Source of the DNA: Desulfuromonadaceae bacterium
Lineage (GTDB): Bacteria; Desulfobacterota; Desulfuromonadia; Desulfuromonadales; Syntrophotaleaceae
DNA length: 17,812 nt
Assembly: GCA_021107335.1 (NCBI GenBank)
Contig: JAIOSZ010000316.1
Span: forward strand, 1-17,812
Reading direction: 5' to 3'
Shown here: positions 5,566 to 13,115 of the stretch, piece after piece
Layout: every line of letters begins with the position of its first letter
How positions within the stretch are numbered: position 1 is the first letter of the stretch
Position numbers and translations under genes: made by a program
The notes under the pieces: model-generated
Database searches by the model: none
What the model saw: only the letters and a program-made list of their open reading frames with translations
What the model was told of the DNA's origin: nothing

Positions 5566-7212
5566 TCAGCTGCCGCTGTTTCGTACCTTTGCTCCCAAAG
5601 TATCGGTGAGGCGTGTCAGGGCCGGGGAATGATCGTCAGGATCGAGATGCACTTCGAGAATCGCAGGCGTATCGGTGTGGGCCAGGGCCGTCTGAAGGGC
5701 TTGCTCAAAATCCGATTCGGTATAGACCTCAAACCCCTGGCCAGAGCCGATCAGCTCAGGCAGTCGGCTGAAGCGCCAGGCGGGAATATCGTTGAAGCTG
5801 CCGTCAGTCATGGGCCGCTCGGTACCGTAGCCGCCGTTGTTGAGTACCACCACGATGGGCGACAGGCCGAAGCGAGCCGCGGTGGAGATTTCCATGCCGG
5901 TCATCTGGAAGGCGCCATCGCCCACTAACACCAAGGGGCGCAGGTCGGGGCGGGCCAGCTGGGCGCCGATGGCGCCGGGGACGGCAAAACCCATGGAGGT
6001 ATAATAGGCCGGGGAAAGAAAGACCCCCGGGTGGCGAATGGTCAGGTCTGTGGCAGCGAACATCGCATCGCCGGGATCGGCCAGCAGCACGATATGCTCG
6101 TCGATAAAGGTTTCCAGATATTCGAAAAGACGGCGGATGGTGATGGGTCTATCCTGCGCTTCAAAGGACTGTGGCGCTGCAGCTACCTTTCTGGCGGCTG
6201 TGGTTCGCTGTGGTAGATTCTGGTCGAGCAAGCCGGCCAAAAAATCGCCCAGCAGCACTTCGGGGTACTGATGGAAGGCGATGGAGCTGCCGTCGCTGGA
6301 AGAGGAGATGGTCAAGGCCTGGTCGAGTTTGGCGGTAAAGATGCCGAGGTTGACGTCGGTCAAAAAAGCCCCGAGCATCAATAGGCAGTCGCTCTGTTCT
6401 ACCGCCTGCCGGGCCTGCTCCTGACCCACGGCCCCTTCGTAGACGCCGAGAAATAGAGGGTGGCCTTCGCACAGGGCTGATTTGCTCAAGGGGGTGGTGG
6501 CGAAGGGGATACCGGTGGCTTCGAGAAACTGCAGCAGCGACTGCTGCAGGCCGAAGCGTTGGATCTCGATGCCTGCGATCAGCACGGGCCGCCGGGCACC
6601 GGCGAGGCGCTGGGTGGCTTCAGCCAATGCCTCCCGCAGGGCGTTGGGATCGCTGGCTGGTGCCGAGGGTTGCGAATTACCGCGGCAGCTGCAGAGTGTC
6701 TCGGTCAGGTCGCGGGGAAGTTCGATATATACGGGTCGTTTGTGGCGCAGCGCAGCCGCCAGGACTCGGTCGATCTCGCAGCAGCCGTTATCGACGTCGA
6801 TCAGATCGGTAGCGGCTACGGTGAGATGGCGAAAGATGTTGAGCTGGGTGTCGAAATCCCGCACTTTATGGTGCAACAGCGGGTTTCGATGACGCTCGTT
6901 GAGCCCCGGTGCCCCGCTAATGACCACCAAGGGTGATTTCTCGGCAAAGGCCTGGGCGGTGCTGTTGGCGATCTTCAGGCCACCGACGCAATAGGTGACG
7001 CAGACCACACCGAGACCCCGCAGTCGGGCATAGGCATCGGCAGCGAAGCCCGCTCCCTGTTCGTCGCAGGTGTTGATGAGCTGCAGGGGGCTCTCTTCTA
7101 GCTGACGGTAGAAATCGAGAATATAATCGCCAGGTACGCCGAAGACATGGCCGACGCCGAGGTCTATGAGGCGGCGAATGAGATAGCCGCTGACGGTAGT
7201 TTTACCTTCCAT
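5566..7212 (-). CDS. Thiamine-diphosphate 2-oxo acid decarboxylase (pyruvate/indolepyruvate decarboxylase family)
   Basis: This 548-residue protein has the PDC/IPDC length and the three-domain ThDP-enzyme layout. The catalytic glutamate is E51 in CDEQGAGFAADAYAR, H114-H115 form the paired-histidine motif of decarboxylases, the ThDP/Mg motif begins GDG at 431 and ends NN at 458-459, and E465 sits where the active-site Glu of PDC lies (NNGGYGTERP). These residues favour non-oxidative decarboxylation of a 2-oxo acid to an aldehyde over acetolactate synthase or oxidase activity. Whether the substrate is pyruvate, indolepyruvate, phenylpyruvate or a branched 2-oxo acid cannot be decided. One oddity is VTYCVGG (75-77 region), where relatives generally have Gly for the Cys. 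The start is ATG 7212 with GGAGG 5 bases upstream. It stands alone, with its own promoter and terminator candidates, and no alcohol or aldehyde dehydrogenase is adjacent. Confidence 0.88.
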   Translation of the reverse strand: MEGKTTVSGYLIRRLIDLGVGHVFGVPGDYILDFYRQLEESPLQLINTCDEQGAGFAADAYARLRGLGVVCVTYCVGGLKIANSTAQAFAEKSPLVVISGAPGLNERHRNPLLHHKVRDFDTQLNIFRHLTVAATDLIDVDNGCCEIDRVLAAALRHKRPVYIELPRDLTETLCSCRGNSQPSAPASDPNALREALAEATQRLAGARRPVLIAGIEIQRFGLQQSLLQFLEATGIPFATTPLSKSALCEGHPLFLGVYEGAVGQEQARQAVEQSDCLLMLGAFLTDVNLGIFTAKLDQALTISSSSDGSSIAFHQYPEVLLGDFLAGLLDQNLPQRTTAARKVAAAPQSFEAQDRPITIRRLFEYLETFIDEHIVLLADPGDAMFAATDLTIRHPGVFLSPAYYTSMGFAVPGAIGAQLARPDLRPLVLVGDGAFQMTGMEISTAARFGLSPIVVVLNNGGYGTERPMTDGSFNDIPAWRFSRLPELIGSGQGFEVYTESDFEQALQTALAHTDTPAILEVHLDPDDHSPALTRLTDTLGAKVRNSGS

Positions 7213-7303
7213 GACACCTCCTGCCCGGCGCCCGACAGGCTTTTTAACGCCGGGATGGTTGCACTGGTCTATGGGGGCAGCCAGAGTGGCTCCAGTTGTT
7301 CTT

Positions 7304-7333
7304 AGAATAGCAAGTTTTGCCCCTCGATGTAAA
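7304..7333 (-). promoter_or_regulatory. Possible sigma-70 promoter of the decarboxylase gene
   Basis: On the minus strand TTTACA (7333-7328) and TATTCT (7309-7304) are separated by 18 bases, about 90 bases before the decarboxylase start. Both hexamers match 5 of 6 consensus positions. This lies in the 323-base gap 7213-7535, which otherwise holds only the inverted repeat at 7471-7516 and weak hairpins near 7415-7450; no gene is seen in it. Confidence 0.4.
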
Positions 7334-7470
7334 AGCAGCGAAACTTAACAAGGATGGCGCAGGTTGATCGTCAGAGAAGAAGCTTAGGCTGAAAACGGGA
7401 AAGGGGGCGGTGCGAAGCGCGTACCATAAGGACGTGGCGCTTATTAAGCGGTCCATCAAAGGGCGAGCTA

Positions 7471-7516
7471 TCACTGGGCCGGACCGGTTGACCACCGGCA
7501 AGAACCGGCCCAGTGA
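7471..7516. repeat. 12-bp perfect inverted repeat downstream of the DksA-like gene
   Basis: TCACTGGGCCGG (7471-7482) and CCGGCCCAGTGA (7505-7516) are exact reverse complements around a 22-base spacer that itself contains CCGG...CCGG. It begins 20 bases after the dksA-like stop. It probably terminates or stabilises that transcript, but there is no T-run on the minus strand, so it is not a standard intrinsic terminator. Confidence 0.6.
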
Positions 7517-7535
7517 AGGTTTAGATGCACGTCTG

Positions 7536-7946
7536 TTAGCGGCCGGGCAGCCGAGTCGAGGTCTGTTTTTCCAGGCGTTCTTTTTCCTCAGCATATTCGA
7601 TGCTGTATCGAGCCCAGGGCCGGACTTTAAGGCGGGGGTAGCCGATAGTTTCTTCGGTGCCTTCGCAGAGTCCGTATTCTTTGGTGTCGAATTTAGCCAG
7701 AGTCCGGTCGACTTCTCGTAACAGTTTGGCTTCCTTGTCCAGAACCCGCAGCTGAACAGCTTGCAGCTGATTGATGGCAGCCTGGTCCAGTTCCTCAAGG
7801 TTGTCGTCCGGATTAAATTCCTTATCGCGTGAGCGCATAATGGCGATGGACTTGATCAGTTCCTGGCGTTTAGCTTCCAGCATCTGTTGCAATTCCTGCC
7901 ATTGTTGCTCGTTCAAACCGTTGATATCTTTTGTTTTTGTTACCAT
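7536..7946 (-). CDS. TraR/DksA-family RNA polymerase-binding regulator lacking most zinc ligands
   Basis: This is a protein of about 136 residues with the DksA plan: an N-terminal helix, a coiled-coil hairpin (about residues 15-95) with the acidic tip region FNPDDNLEELDQAA, then a globular C-terminal segment GLCEGTEETIGYPRLKVRPWARYSIEYAEEKER. DksA binds RNA polymerase in its secondary channel and, with ppGpp, resets transcription at rRNA and amino-acid promoters. Normal DksA has four zinc cysteines; here the first pair is C-x-x-T and the second S-x-x-Y, so only one remains. Pseudomonas DksA2 is a known relative that does not depend on zinc. The third of three clustered starts (ATG 7946) is chosen because GGAGG lies 8 bases before it; GTG 7955 and ATG 7952 are too close to that site. 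Confidence 0.85.
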   Translation of the reverse strand: MVTKTKDINGLNEQQWQELQQMLEAKRQELIKSIAIMRSRDKEFNPDDNLEELDQAAINQLQAVQLRVLDKEAKLLREVDRTLAKFDTKEYGLCEGTEETIGYPRLKVRPWARYSIEYAEEKERLEKQTSTRLPGR

Positions 7947-8013
7947 CTTCATCACCTCCGAGTCTCAACTTGGTATGGCCAGCAGATTGAGCATTAAATG
8001 TAGCATACTCGGC

Positions 8014-8023
8014 GGAAATTTCC
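8014..8023. other. 10-bp palindrome upstream of the DksA-like gene
   Basis: GGAAATTTCC is a perfect palindrome, 68 bases upstream of the dksA-like start and within the probable promoter region between it and mnmH. It could be an operator, but a palindrome this short can occur by chance. Confidence 0.2.
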
Positions 8024-8092
8024 TGAAAAATGTTGCAATTCGTCAGCCCGATCGAGGCAAGGGCTGTGGGGATGTGGTTCGCGTTTAGCGGG

Positions 8093-9145
8093 TCAGGCTT
8101 CAGGTTTTAGTTTGGGCGGTAGTTTGCTACCCAATTCGATCAGGGCGCGAGCGATCTGGCCGGGTTGATCGGGGGTGGGGTCGAGCACGATGATGCGTTG
8201 CGGATCTCTTTGCGACAGGCCGAAGAGATAGGTTTTGTCGTAATAATCGAGAATGGCGTGAGCTGCATAGGAGATGTCGCCGTTGGTGATGGCCTGCAGA
8301 ATGGCGAGGGACTGCTCGCCGCCGAGTCGCTTACTGATATTGGTGACTGCTGCGGCCAGTTTTTCCGGCGCTTCGCTGCCGTAATCGACGCATAGCCGTT
8401 TAACTCGCTGTTCCCGCGGCACGTCGATGCGCACCGCCGGGGCTTGGCGCATCTGTTGATAAAAGGCTTCGTTGACCACCGCCCGTCCGATTCGGCGACT
8501 TTCGTCTTCGACCCAGATCGGTCTGTCGGCAACCAAGGTTTGTAATTGGGCACTGATGTCGTTTTCGAATTGTTCTGTGGTTGGTTGCGCCAGGCCATCG
8601 ATGGCGCCGAAGGCCGAACCGCGATGGTTGGCCAGGCCTTCTAGGTCGAGCACCTGCTCGCCCCGTCGACGCATCATGTGCAGCAGTTCCGTTTTGCCGC
8701 TGCCGGTCATGCCACCCAGAATCAGCAGCGGCCAGGGGGTGGCAAGGGTGCTCTGGACCTGCCGGCGATAGGCCTTGTAGCCACCCTGCAGAAGCGCCAC
8801 CCGATAGCCCGCGGTATCCAAAAGCCAGGCCAGGGAAGAGCTGCGCATGCCGCCCCGCCAGCAATGAATCAGAATCTGCCGACTGTCGGTGGTTTCTTTG
8901 ACCCGGGCGACGTATTCGGTCAGGCGTGGTCCAACCATCTCCAGCCCCCGCAGTACAGCGGTCTCTTTTCCCTGGTCTTTGTACAGGATACCAATCTCAT
9001 GCCGTTCTTCATCGCTGAACAGCGGCAGATTATGGGCACCAGGGATATGGCCCTTGGCAAATTCACTGGGGGTACGGGCGTCGAATACGGGGCAGCTTGC
9101 AGCACGCTGCAGAAAGGCTTCGGGGGTCAGTGGTCGCTGGCTCAT
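8093..9145 (-). CDS. mnmH: tRNA 2-selenouridine synthase
   Basis: MnmH (SelU/YbbB) converts 2-thiouridine at the wobble position of Lys, Glu and Gln tRNAs to 2-selenouridine, using selenophosphate, by way of a geranylated intermediate. This 350-residue protein shows the diagnostic fusion: an N-terminal rhodanese domain (residues 1-130) with C95 in HCWRGGMRS (the active-site cysteine, near C97 of E. coli), then a P-loop domain with Walker A GGMTGSGKT at 144-152. FDARTPSEFAKGHIPGAHNLP, LEGLANHRGSAFG and the IWVEDESRRIG block are also typical. The start is ATG 9145, two bases after the hslO stop, so it is the second gene of an hslO-mnmH operon. Its presence implies that the cell makes selenophosphate (SelD), which is not encoded here. 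Confidence 0.95.
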   Translation of the reverse strand: MSQRPLTPEAFLQRAASCPVFDARTPSEFAKGHIPGAHNLPLFSDEERHEIGILYKDQGKETAVLRGLEMVGPRLTEYVARVKETTDSRQILIHCWRGGMRSSSLAWLLDTAGYRVALLQGGYKAYRRQVQSTLATPWPLLILGGMTGSGKTELLHMMRRRGEQVLDLEGLANHRGSAFGAIDGLAQPTTEQFENDISAQLQTLVADRPIWVEDESRRIGRAVVNEAFYQQMRQAPAVRIDVPREQRVKRLCVDYGSEAPEKLAAAVTNISKRLGGEQSLAILQAITNGDISYAAHAILDYYDKTYLFGLSQRDPQRIIVLDPTPDQPGQIARALIELGSKLPPKLKPEA

Positions 9146-9147
9146 GG

Positions 9148-10044
9148 TTATTTCGGCCCCTGAGCGTCGGGTTTCAACCCATCCAGCAATTCCTGAAGTT
9201 CTGCTCCGCTAAAGGCATAGCACTCCTTGCAGAATTCGCAGGTGACGCTGGTCGGTTCGTCTTGTTCGATCATCTCTTGAAGTTCCTCGCGGCCGAGGGA
9301 TTTAAGCATGGAAAGGACTTGCGGGCGGCTGCAGGTGCAGCGAAATTCCAGAGGAGTCGTTTCCGTAGTGCCGAGGGGAATGCCTTCAAAGAGTAGCTCT
9401 AAAATCTGTTCTGGGCCCTGTCCTTCGCGGAGCAGGGTGGTCAGGGGGGGCAGTGCCACTAGACGCTCTTCGAGCAGAGCGATGAGGGCTTCATCGCCCT
9501 CGGGCATGGCTTGTACCAGCAGGCCTCCGGCCGCGGCGACCTGGCCCTCTTGTTCAAGATAGACGCCGAGAGCTACGGTGGAAGGTATTTGTTCGGAAGT
9601 AGTCAGATAGTAGGCCAGGTCCTCGGCGATTTCACTGGTGTAGAGCTGGACCATGCCGCGGTAGGGCTCCTTGAGACCGAGATCCTTCACGACATGCAGA
9701 AAACCGGCTCGGCCGACAGCGACCGGCACGTCAAAACCGTCGCTAGTGGGAGCAATGCCCGATAGTGGTACTTTGACTGAGCCCCGCAACTGGCCGTGAG
9801 CATCGGTTTCGGCATGCAGTTTCTGCAGCGGGCCGTTGCCCTCTATCATCAGCGCCAGCCGCTGGTCGCCTTTGAGCAAGCTGCCCATCACTGCTGCGCC
9901 GCTAACCAGCCGACCCAGAGCGACGGTGGCTGTGGGGTCGGTGCCCTGGCGTTGACGGATGGCTTCGGCCAGGTCGGTGGTGACGGCAATGGCGGCACGC
10001 AGTGTACCGTCTTGAGTGGCGACGCGCAGCAGATGGTCCTTCAT
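9148..10044 (-). CDS. hslO: Hsp33 redox-regulated chaperone
   Basis: Hsp33 is a cytoplasmic holdase that is switched on by oxidation and heat: reduced cysteines hold zinc, and their oxidation to disulfides unfolds the linker and exposes the client-binding surface. The protein has 298 residues, the usual length. The N-terminal domain includes ALGRLVSGAAVMGSLLK and the conserved GPLQKLHAETDAHGQLRG block. The zinc/redox switch is C236-x-C238 and C269-x-x-C272; an additional C275 follows directly. The start is ATG 10044 with AAGGAG 5 bases upstream. It is the first gene of a two-gene unit with mnmH and is divergent from the nucleotidyltransferase gene across a 197-base gap. Confidence 0.95.
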   Translation of the reverse strand: MKDHLLRVATQDGTLRAAIAVTTDLAEAIRQRQGTDPTATVALGRLVSGAAVMGSLLKGDQRLALMIEGNGPLQKLHAETDAHGQLRGSVKVPLSGIAPTSDGFDVPVAVGRAGFLHVVKDLGLKEPYRGMVQLYTSEIAEDLAYYLTTSEQIPSTVALGVYLEQEGQVAAAGGLLVQAMPEGDEALIALLEERLVALPPLTTLLREGQGPEQILELLFEGIPLGTTETTPLEFRCTCSRPQVLSMLKSLGREELQEMIEQDEPTSVTCEFCKECYAFSGAELQELLDGLKPDAQGPK

Positions 10045-10089
10045 GGAGACTCCTTATGGTCGGGCTGATCGGTTTAGATCAAGTGTGGC

Positions 10090-10118
10090 TTGTTCTGTGA
10101 TTAAAATACGGTTATGAT
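10090..10118 (+). promoter_or_regulatory. Possible sigma-70 promoter of the nucleotidyltransferase gene
   Basis: TTGTTC (10090-10095) and TATGAT (10113-10118) are separated by 17 bases. Transcription would begin near 10125 and give a leader of almost 120 bases, which matches the foldable region described next. Confidence 0.45.
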
Positions 10119-10195
10119 CTTGGGCGGAACCGGTCTTCTGTCAGAGCCCAAGCTGGGCCGTATGCTACCCGAAGGGGCCGCTCCTGACAAGGACC
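10119..10195 (+). promoter_or_regulatory. Foldable 5' leader with alternative pairings
   Basis: An outer stem pairs GGTC..TGTCAG (10132-10144) with CTGACA..GACC (10184-10195). Inside it GCCCA (10146-10150) pairs with TGGGC (10154-10158), and CCC/GGG flank GAA near 10168-10176. A competing pairing is possible: CTTGGGC (10119-10125) is the exact complement of GCCCAAG (10146-10152). This could be a regulatory leader, but it matches no riboswitch class that can be recognised by eye. Confidence 0.3.
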
Positions 10196-10241
10196 TATCC
10201 GACTGATCGTGGTTCAATATCTTTATCCAAGGGAGTAAATC

Positions 10242-11237
10242 ATGAAAATTATTCTGCCGGTAGCAGGCAAAGGCACCCGCCTGCGGCCGCATACTCATAC
10301 CAAAGCCAAGTCGTTGGTCCAGGTGGCGGGCAAAACCGTACTCGAACACATTGTCGAGCGGGTGCTGACCATCGATGCCGAGGAACTGATCTTTATCATC
10401 GACGACAATGGCAGCCAGATCGAACGGTTCATGGAACAGAATTTCCCCGACCTTAACTGCAGTTATATTGTGCAGAAAGAGCGGCTCGGACCAGCCCATG
10501 CCGTGGCTCTCGCATCGCCGCGCATCTCTGCTGGTGACGAAGTACTGGTGGTGTTTAACGATACCATCTTCGTTACCGACCTGGCTAAAATCCCCGCACT
10601 GTGCGCCGATTGTGATGGCCTGATCTATTCCAAGGAAGTCGAAGACTATCAGCGTTTCGGAGTCAATGTAGTCTCAAATGGCTATATTGTGGATATGGTC
10701 GAGAAGCCGGATACGCCGGTTTCCCGTTTGGCTCAGGTAGGCCTTTATTACCTTAAGGACGGCCAGGGTTTCATGGCCTATCTGGAACAGACTATCGCGG
10801 CCGGCGATACGGTCAAGGGTGAGTTCTATCTGCCGGCGGTCTTCATGCGCATGATTCGCGACGGTATTAAGTTCTGCGCGCCGGAGATCAATGCCTGGCT
10901 CGACTGCGGCAAGCCGGAGACCCTGCTGCAAACCAACCGTTTTCTGCTGACCGGTAATCAGGTCGGTTGCGCGGGAACCGTGGAAAATACAGTCATCATC
11001 GAGCCGGTCTCCATCGCGCCCGGAGCCACGGTGCGCGGCTCCATTATTGGGCCCAACGTATCGGTAGCCGCCGGCTGTCTCATTGAGGCCAGCATCGTTA
11101 AGGATTCGATCATTAATGCCGACTGCCGGGTGCAGAGCATGACCCTAACCGAAAGTATCCTCGGCGATTCGGTGCAACTCATCGGCAGTCCGCGGCGGAT
11201 GAATATCGGTGATCATTCCCTGATTGAGATGCAATAA
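10242..11237 (+). CDS. Sugar-1-phosphate nucleotidyltransferase with left-handed beta-helix tail
   Basis: This 331-residue cytoplasmic enzyme would join a sugar 1-phosphate to an NTP to form an NDP-sugar. The NTP_transferase Rossmann-like domain spans residues 1-230: nucleotide loop GKGTRLRP (9-16), the metal-binding Asp in VVFND (D107), EKP at 154-156, and WLDCGKPETLLQTNR near the end. The tail (about 240-331) has hexapeptide-like repeats (VENTVIIEPVSIAPGATV, GSIIGPNVSVAAG), a left-handed beta-helix that often adds an acetyltransferase or oligomerisation function. The first substrate loop reads KAKSLV, not the commoner PKPLV. It belongs to the RmlA/GlmU-like superfamily; the sugar and nucleotide are not determined. 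The start is ATG 10242 with GGGAG 6 bases upstream. No sugar-modifying genes are adjacent. Confidence 0.85.
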   Translation: MKIILPVAGKGTRLRPHTHTKAKSLVQVAGKTVLEHIVERVLTIDAEELIFIIDDNGSQIERFMEQNFPDLNCSYIVQKERLGPAHAVALASPRISAGDEVLVVFNDTIFVTDLAKIPALCADCDGLIYSKEVEDYQRFGVNVVSNGYIVDMVEKPDTPVSRLAQVGLYYLKDGQGFMAYLEQTIAAGDTVKGEFYLPAVFMRMIRDGIKFCAPEINAWLDCGKPETLLQTNRFLLTGNQVGCAGTVENTVIIEPVSIAPGATVRGSIIGPNVSVAAGCLIEASIVKDSIINADCRVQSMTLTESILGDSVQLIGSPRRMNIGDHSLIEMQ

Positions 11238-11245
11238 CCGCCGCC

Positions 11246-11410
11246 AGGAGGCTGTTGGACTACCCATGAGCCTGCTGCAAATTCGGCTGTGTGGCCCATA
11301 TTTCAGCTCCTTTTCGGCCCATAGCTACAGCTATGAACCTTCAAATGAGCTAAAATCTGTTCTCAAACTTCCCAATTTTCGCTTCGGCCCGCATAGTCCG
11401 ACAGGCTCCT
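11246..11410. repeat. 165-bp imperfect palindromic element (MITE- or REP-like)
   Basis: The ends AGGAGGCTGTTGGACTA (11246-11262) and TAGTCCGACAGGCTCCT (11394-11410) are inverted repeats matching at 15 of 17 positions. The exact midpoint is a hairpin, CATAGCT-AC-AGCTATG (11320-11335). Between centre and ends the two arms also resemble each other in reverse complement, for example ATTTCAGCTCCTTT on the left and the complement of AAATGAGCTAAAAT on the right. The whole element therefore folds as one long hairpin. It fills the gap between two plus-strand genes. No coding frame of note and no clear target duplication are seen. Confidence 0.65.
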
Positions 11411-11449
11411 AATGGGACCGTTGAAGGTCCTCGAAAGTGATGCGCTACA

Positions 11450-13042
11450 ATGACTCTATTAAAGATTCTACCTTATGTGCTGCCTCCGATTCTGGGTGCG
11501 GTGATCGGCTACGTAACTAATTATATTGCTATCCGTATGCTGTTTCGCCCCCTTAATCCGTGGCACGTCTGCGGCCTGCGGGTGCCGCTGACGCCGGGCA
11601 TCATTCCCTCCAAGCGGGGGGAGTTGGCCAAGTCCATGGGGGGCGTGGTCGGCTCCCATCTGTTGACTTCTAAGGATGTCGGCTTGGCCCTGGAAAAGGA
11701 AGGTTTCCGTCGTGAGCTGCAACAGGCGGTGAACGATAAACTTGGCAACTTTCTTGACCGGGAACTGGGGCCGTTAGCTTCGCTGGTGCCGAACAAGTTT
11801 CAGGGTCGTTTTCGCGAGCTGGTCGAAATGTTGCGCTGGAAAGGTCTCAAAGCCCTCTTTGACTATCTGCAGAGCAGCGAGTTCGAGGAAGGCCTGCGGG
11901 GTTATCTGCAGCGCAAGGGCGACGAGTTTCTAGAAAGGGACCCTGCTAGCTTTCTAGCCGGACCCAAACGCATGATGCTGATGAGCCATGTGGAGCGCAA
12001 GCTGGCCGGTGTGCTGCAGGCGGAGGGAACCGCAAAGGCCATCGAGCGGATCATCGACGAGCAACTGGAAAAGCTTCTCACTTCAAAGCAGCCCCTCAAA
12101 GAGATGCTGCCCGAGGCCTTGGTCGAGGGTTTGCTGGGGGCCATCGAGCGGGAAATTCCCGTGTTACTCGACCATTTCGGCGGGCTGCTCTACGATCCTG
12201 AGTTTCGGACTCGGTTGGTGGAGCGGGCCAAAGAAGCGTTGCTCAAGTTTATCGACGGTCTCGGCCCAATGAAAAATCTGGTGTCCGGATTTATTGATTT
12301 GGAGAAGATCGGCGAAAAGATTCCCGGTTTCCTCGATCAGGCTGGCGACGAGATTTCCCGCTGGCTGCGGGAAGAAAGCACCCAGCAGCAGGTCGCCGAA
12401 ATGCTGCGTTCTCGGGTGGAGGGTCTGCTCGAGCGGCCGGTGAGTTCTTTTGTCGAGCCTCTGCCTTACGAAAAGGTGGCCGGTGCCAAGCGTTTTGTAC
12501 GGGATCAGGCAGTGGCCTGGGTGCAGAGCCCGGCTGCGGCCAAGGCATTGCGCGGTCTGCTGGATAAGGGCTTCGACGCCATTAAGGACCGATCCTTCAA
12601 CGAGATGCTTAATTCTGCTATGCCTGCCGGAATCGTGCCCCGTATGCGCGAGCAACTGGCCAAACGTCTGCTGGCAGCCTTGACCAGTCCTGCTGCAAGG
12701 GATGCTGTTGACCGGGTTCTGGCTGAAAAGACCGAACAATGGGTTTTTCATCAACCCCTGGGATGCCTTTCGGCGCGTCTTTCGGCCGATGTGCGCGGCG
12801 AACTGCAGGAGGGGGTGTTTGTGCACCTTGCTGAACTGTTGAAAAAAGAGGTGCCGCAGCTGGTCGACACCCTGAATATTCGCAAGGTGGTAGAAGAGAA
12901 GGTCAATACTCTCGATGTGCTGACCGTGGAGCGCTTGCTCCTCGATATCATGGAGGATCTCTTCAAGTACATCAATCTGTTCGGTGCCCTGCTGGGTGCC
13001 TTGATAGGTCTGGCTAATCTGGTGGTTCTTGGCTTGGTTTGA
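11450..13042 (+). CDS. DUF445 family membrane protein
   Basis: This is a 530-residue protein of the DUF445 family (YheB/YjiN-like). The N-terminal block PPILGAVIGYVTNYIAIRMLFRPL followed by PLTPGIIPSKRGELAKSMG (about residues 12-63) is the family hallmark. A long, charged, mostly helical middle follows with repeated units of the type ILLDH..GLL / GLLERPVSSFVEP. The C-terminus ends in a second hydrophobic segment (about 506-530, FGALLGALIGLANLVVLGLV). Membrane segments at both ends with a large soluble body between are usual in this family, whose biochemical role is unknown. The start is ATG 11450; no convincing ribosome site precedes it. It sits between a palindromic repeat element and a strong terminator and so appears to be transcribed alone or with the nucleotidyltransferase. 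Confidence 0.88.
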   Translation: MTLLKILPYVLPPILGAVIGYVTNYIAIRMLFRPLNPWHVCGLRVPLTPGIIPSKRGELAKSMGGVVGSHLLTSKDVGLALEKEGFRRELQQAVNDKLGNFLDRELGPLASLVPNKFQGRFRELVEMLRWKGLKALFDYLQSSEFEEGLRGYLQRKGDEFLERDPASFLAGPKRMMLMSHVERKLAGVLQAEGTAKAIERIIDEQLEKLLTSKQPLKEMLPEALVEGLLGAIEREIPVLLDHFGGLLYDPEFRTRLVERAKEALLKFIDGLGPMKNLVSGFIDLEKIGEKIPGFLDQAGDEISRWLREESTQQQVAEMLRSRVEGLLERPVSSFVEPLPYEKVAGAKRFVRDQAVAWVQSPAAAKALRGLLDKGFDAIKDRSFNEMLNSAMPAGIVPRMREQLAKRLLAALTSPAARDAVDRVLAEKTEQWVFHQPLGCLSARLSADVRGELQEGVFVHLAELLKKEVPQLVDTLNIRKVVEEKVNTLDVLTVERLLLDIMEDLFKYINLFGALLGALIGLANLVVLGLV

Positions 13043-13073
13043 GGTTTTGTGCGACCAAGTATAACGGAGTAAG

Positions 13074-13115
13074 GCCAAGAGCTGTCCAGACACAAGGACA
13101 GCTCTTGGCGTTTTT
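13074..13115 (+). terminator. Strong intrinsic terminator after the DUF445 gene
   Basis: GCCAAGAGCTGTCC (13074-13087) and GGACAGCTCTTGGC (13096-13109) form a perfect 14-bp stem with an 8-base loop. G and TTTTT (13111-13115) follow. It lies 32 bases after the DUF445 stop and separates that gene from the export cassette. Confidence 0.93.

Noticed and set aside
8044..8066. CAGCCC/GGGCTG hairpin after mnmH as a terminator
   Set aside because: The stem is only 6 bp and the nearest T-run on the minus strand is more than ten bases past it, so termination is not supported.
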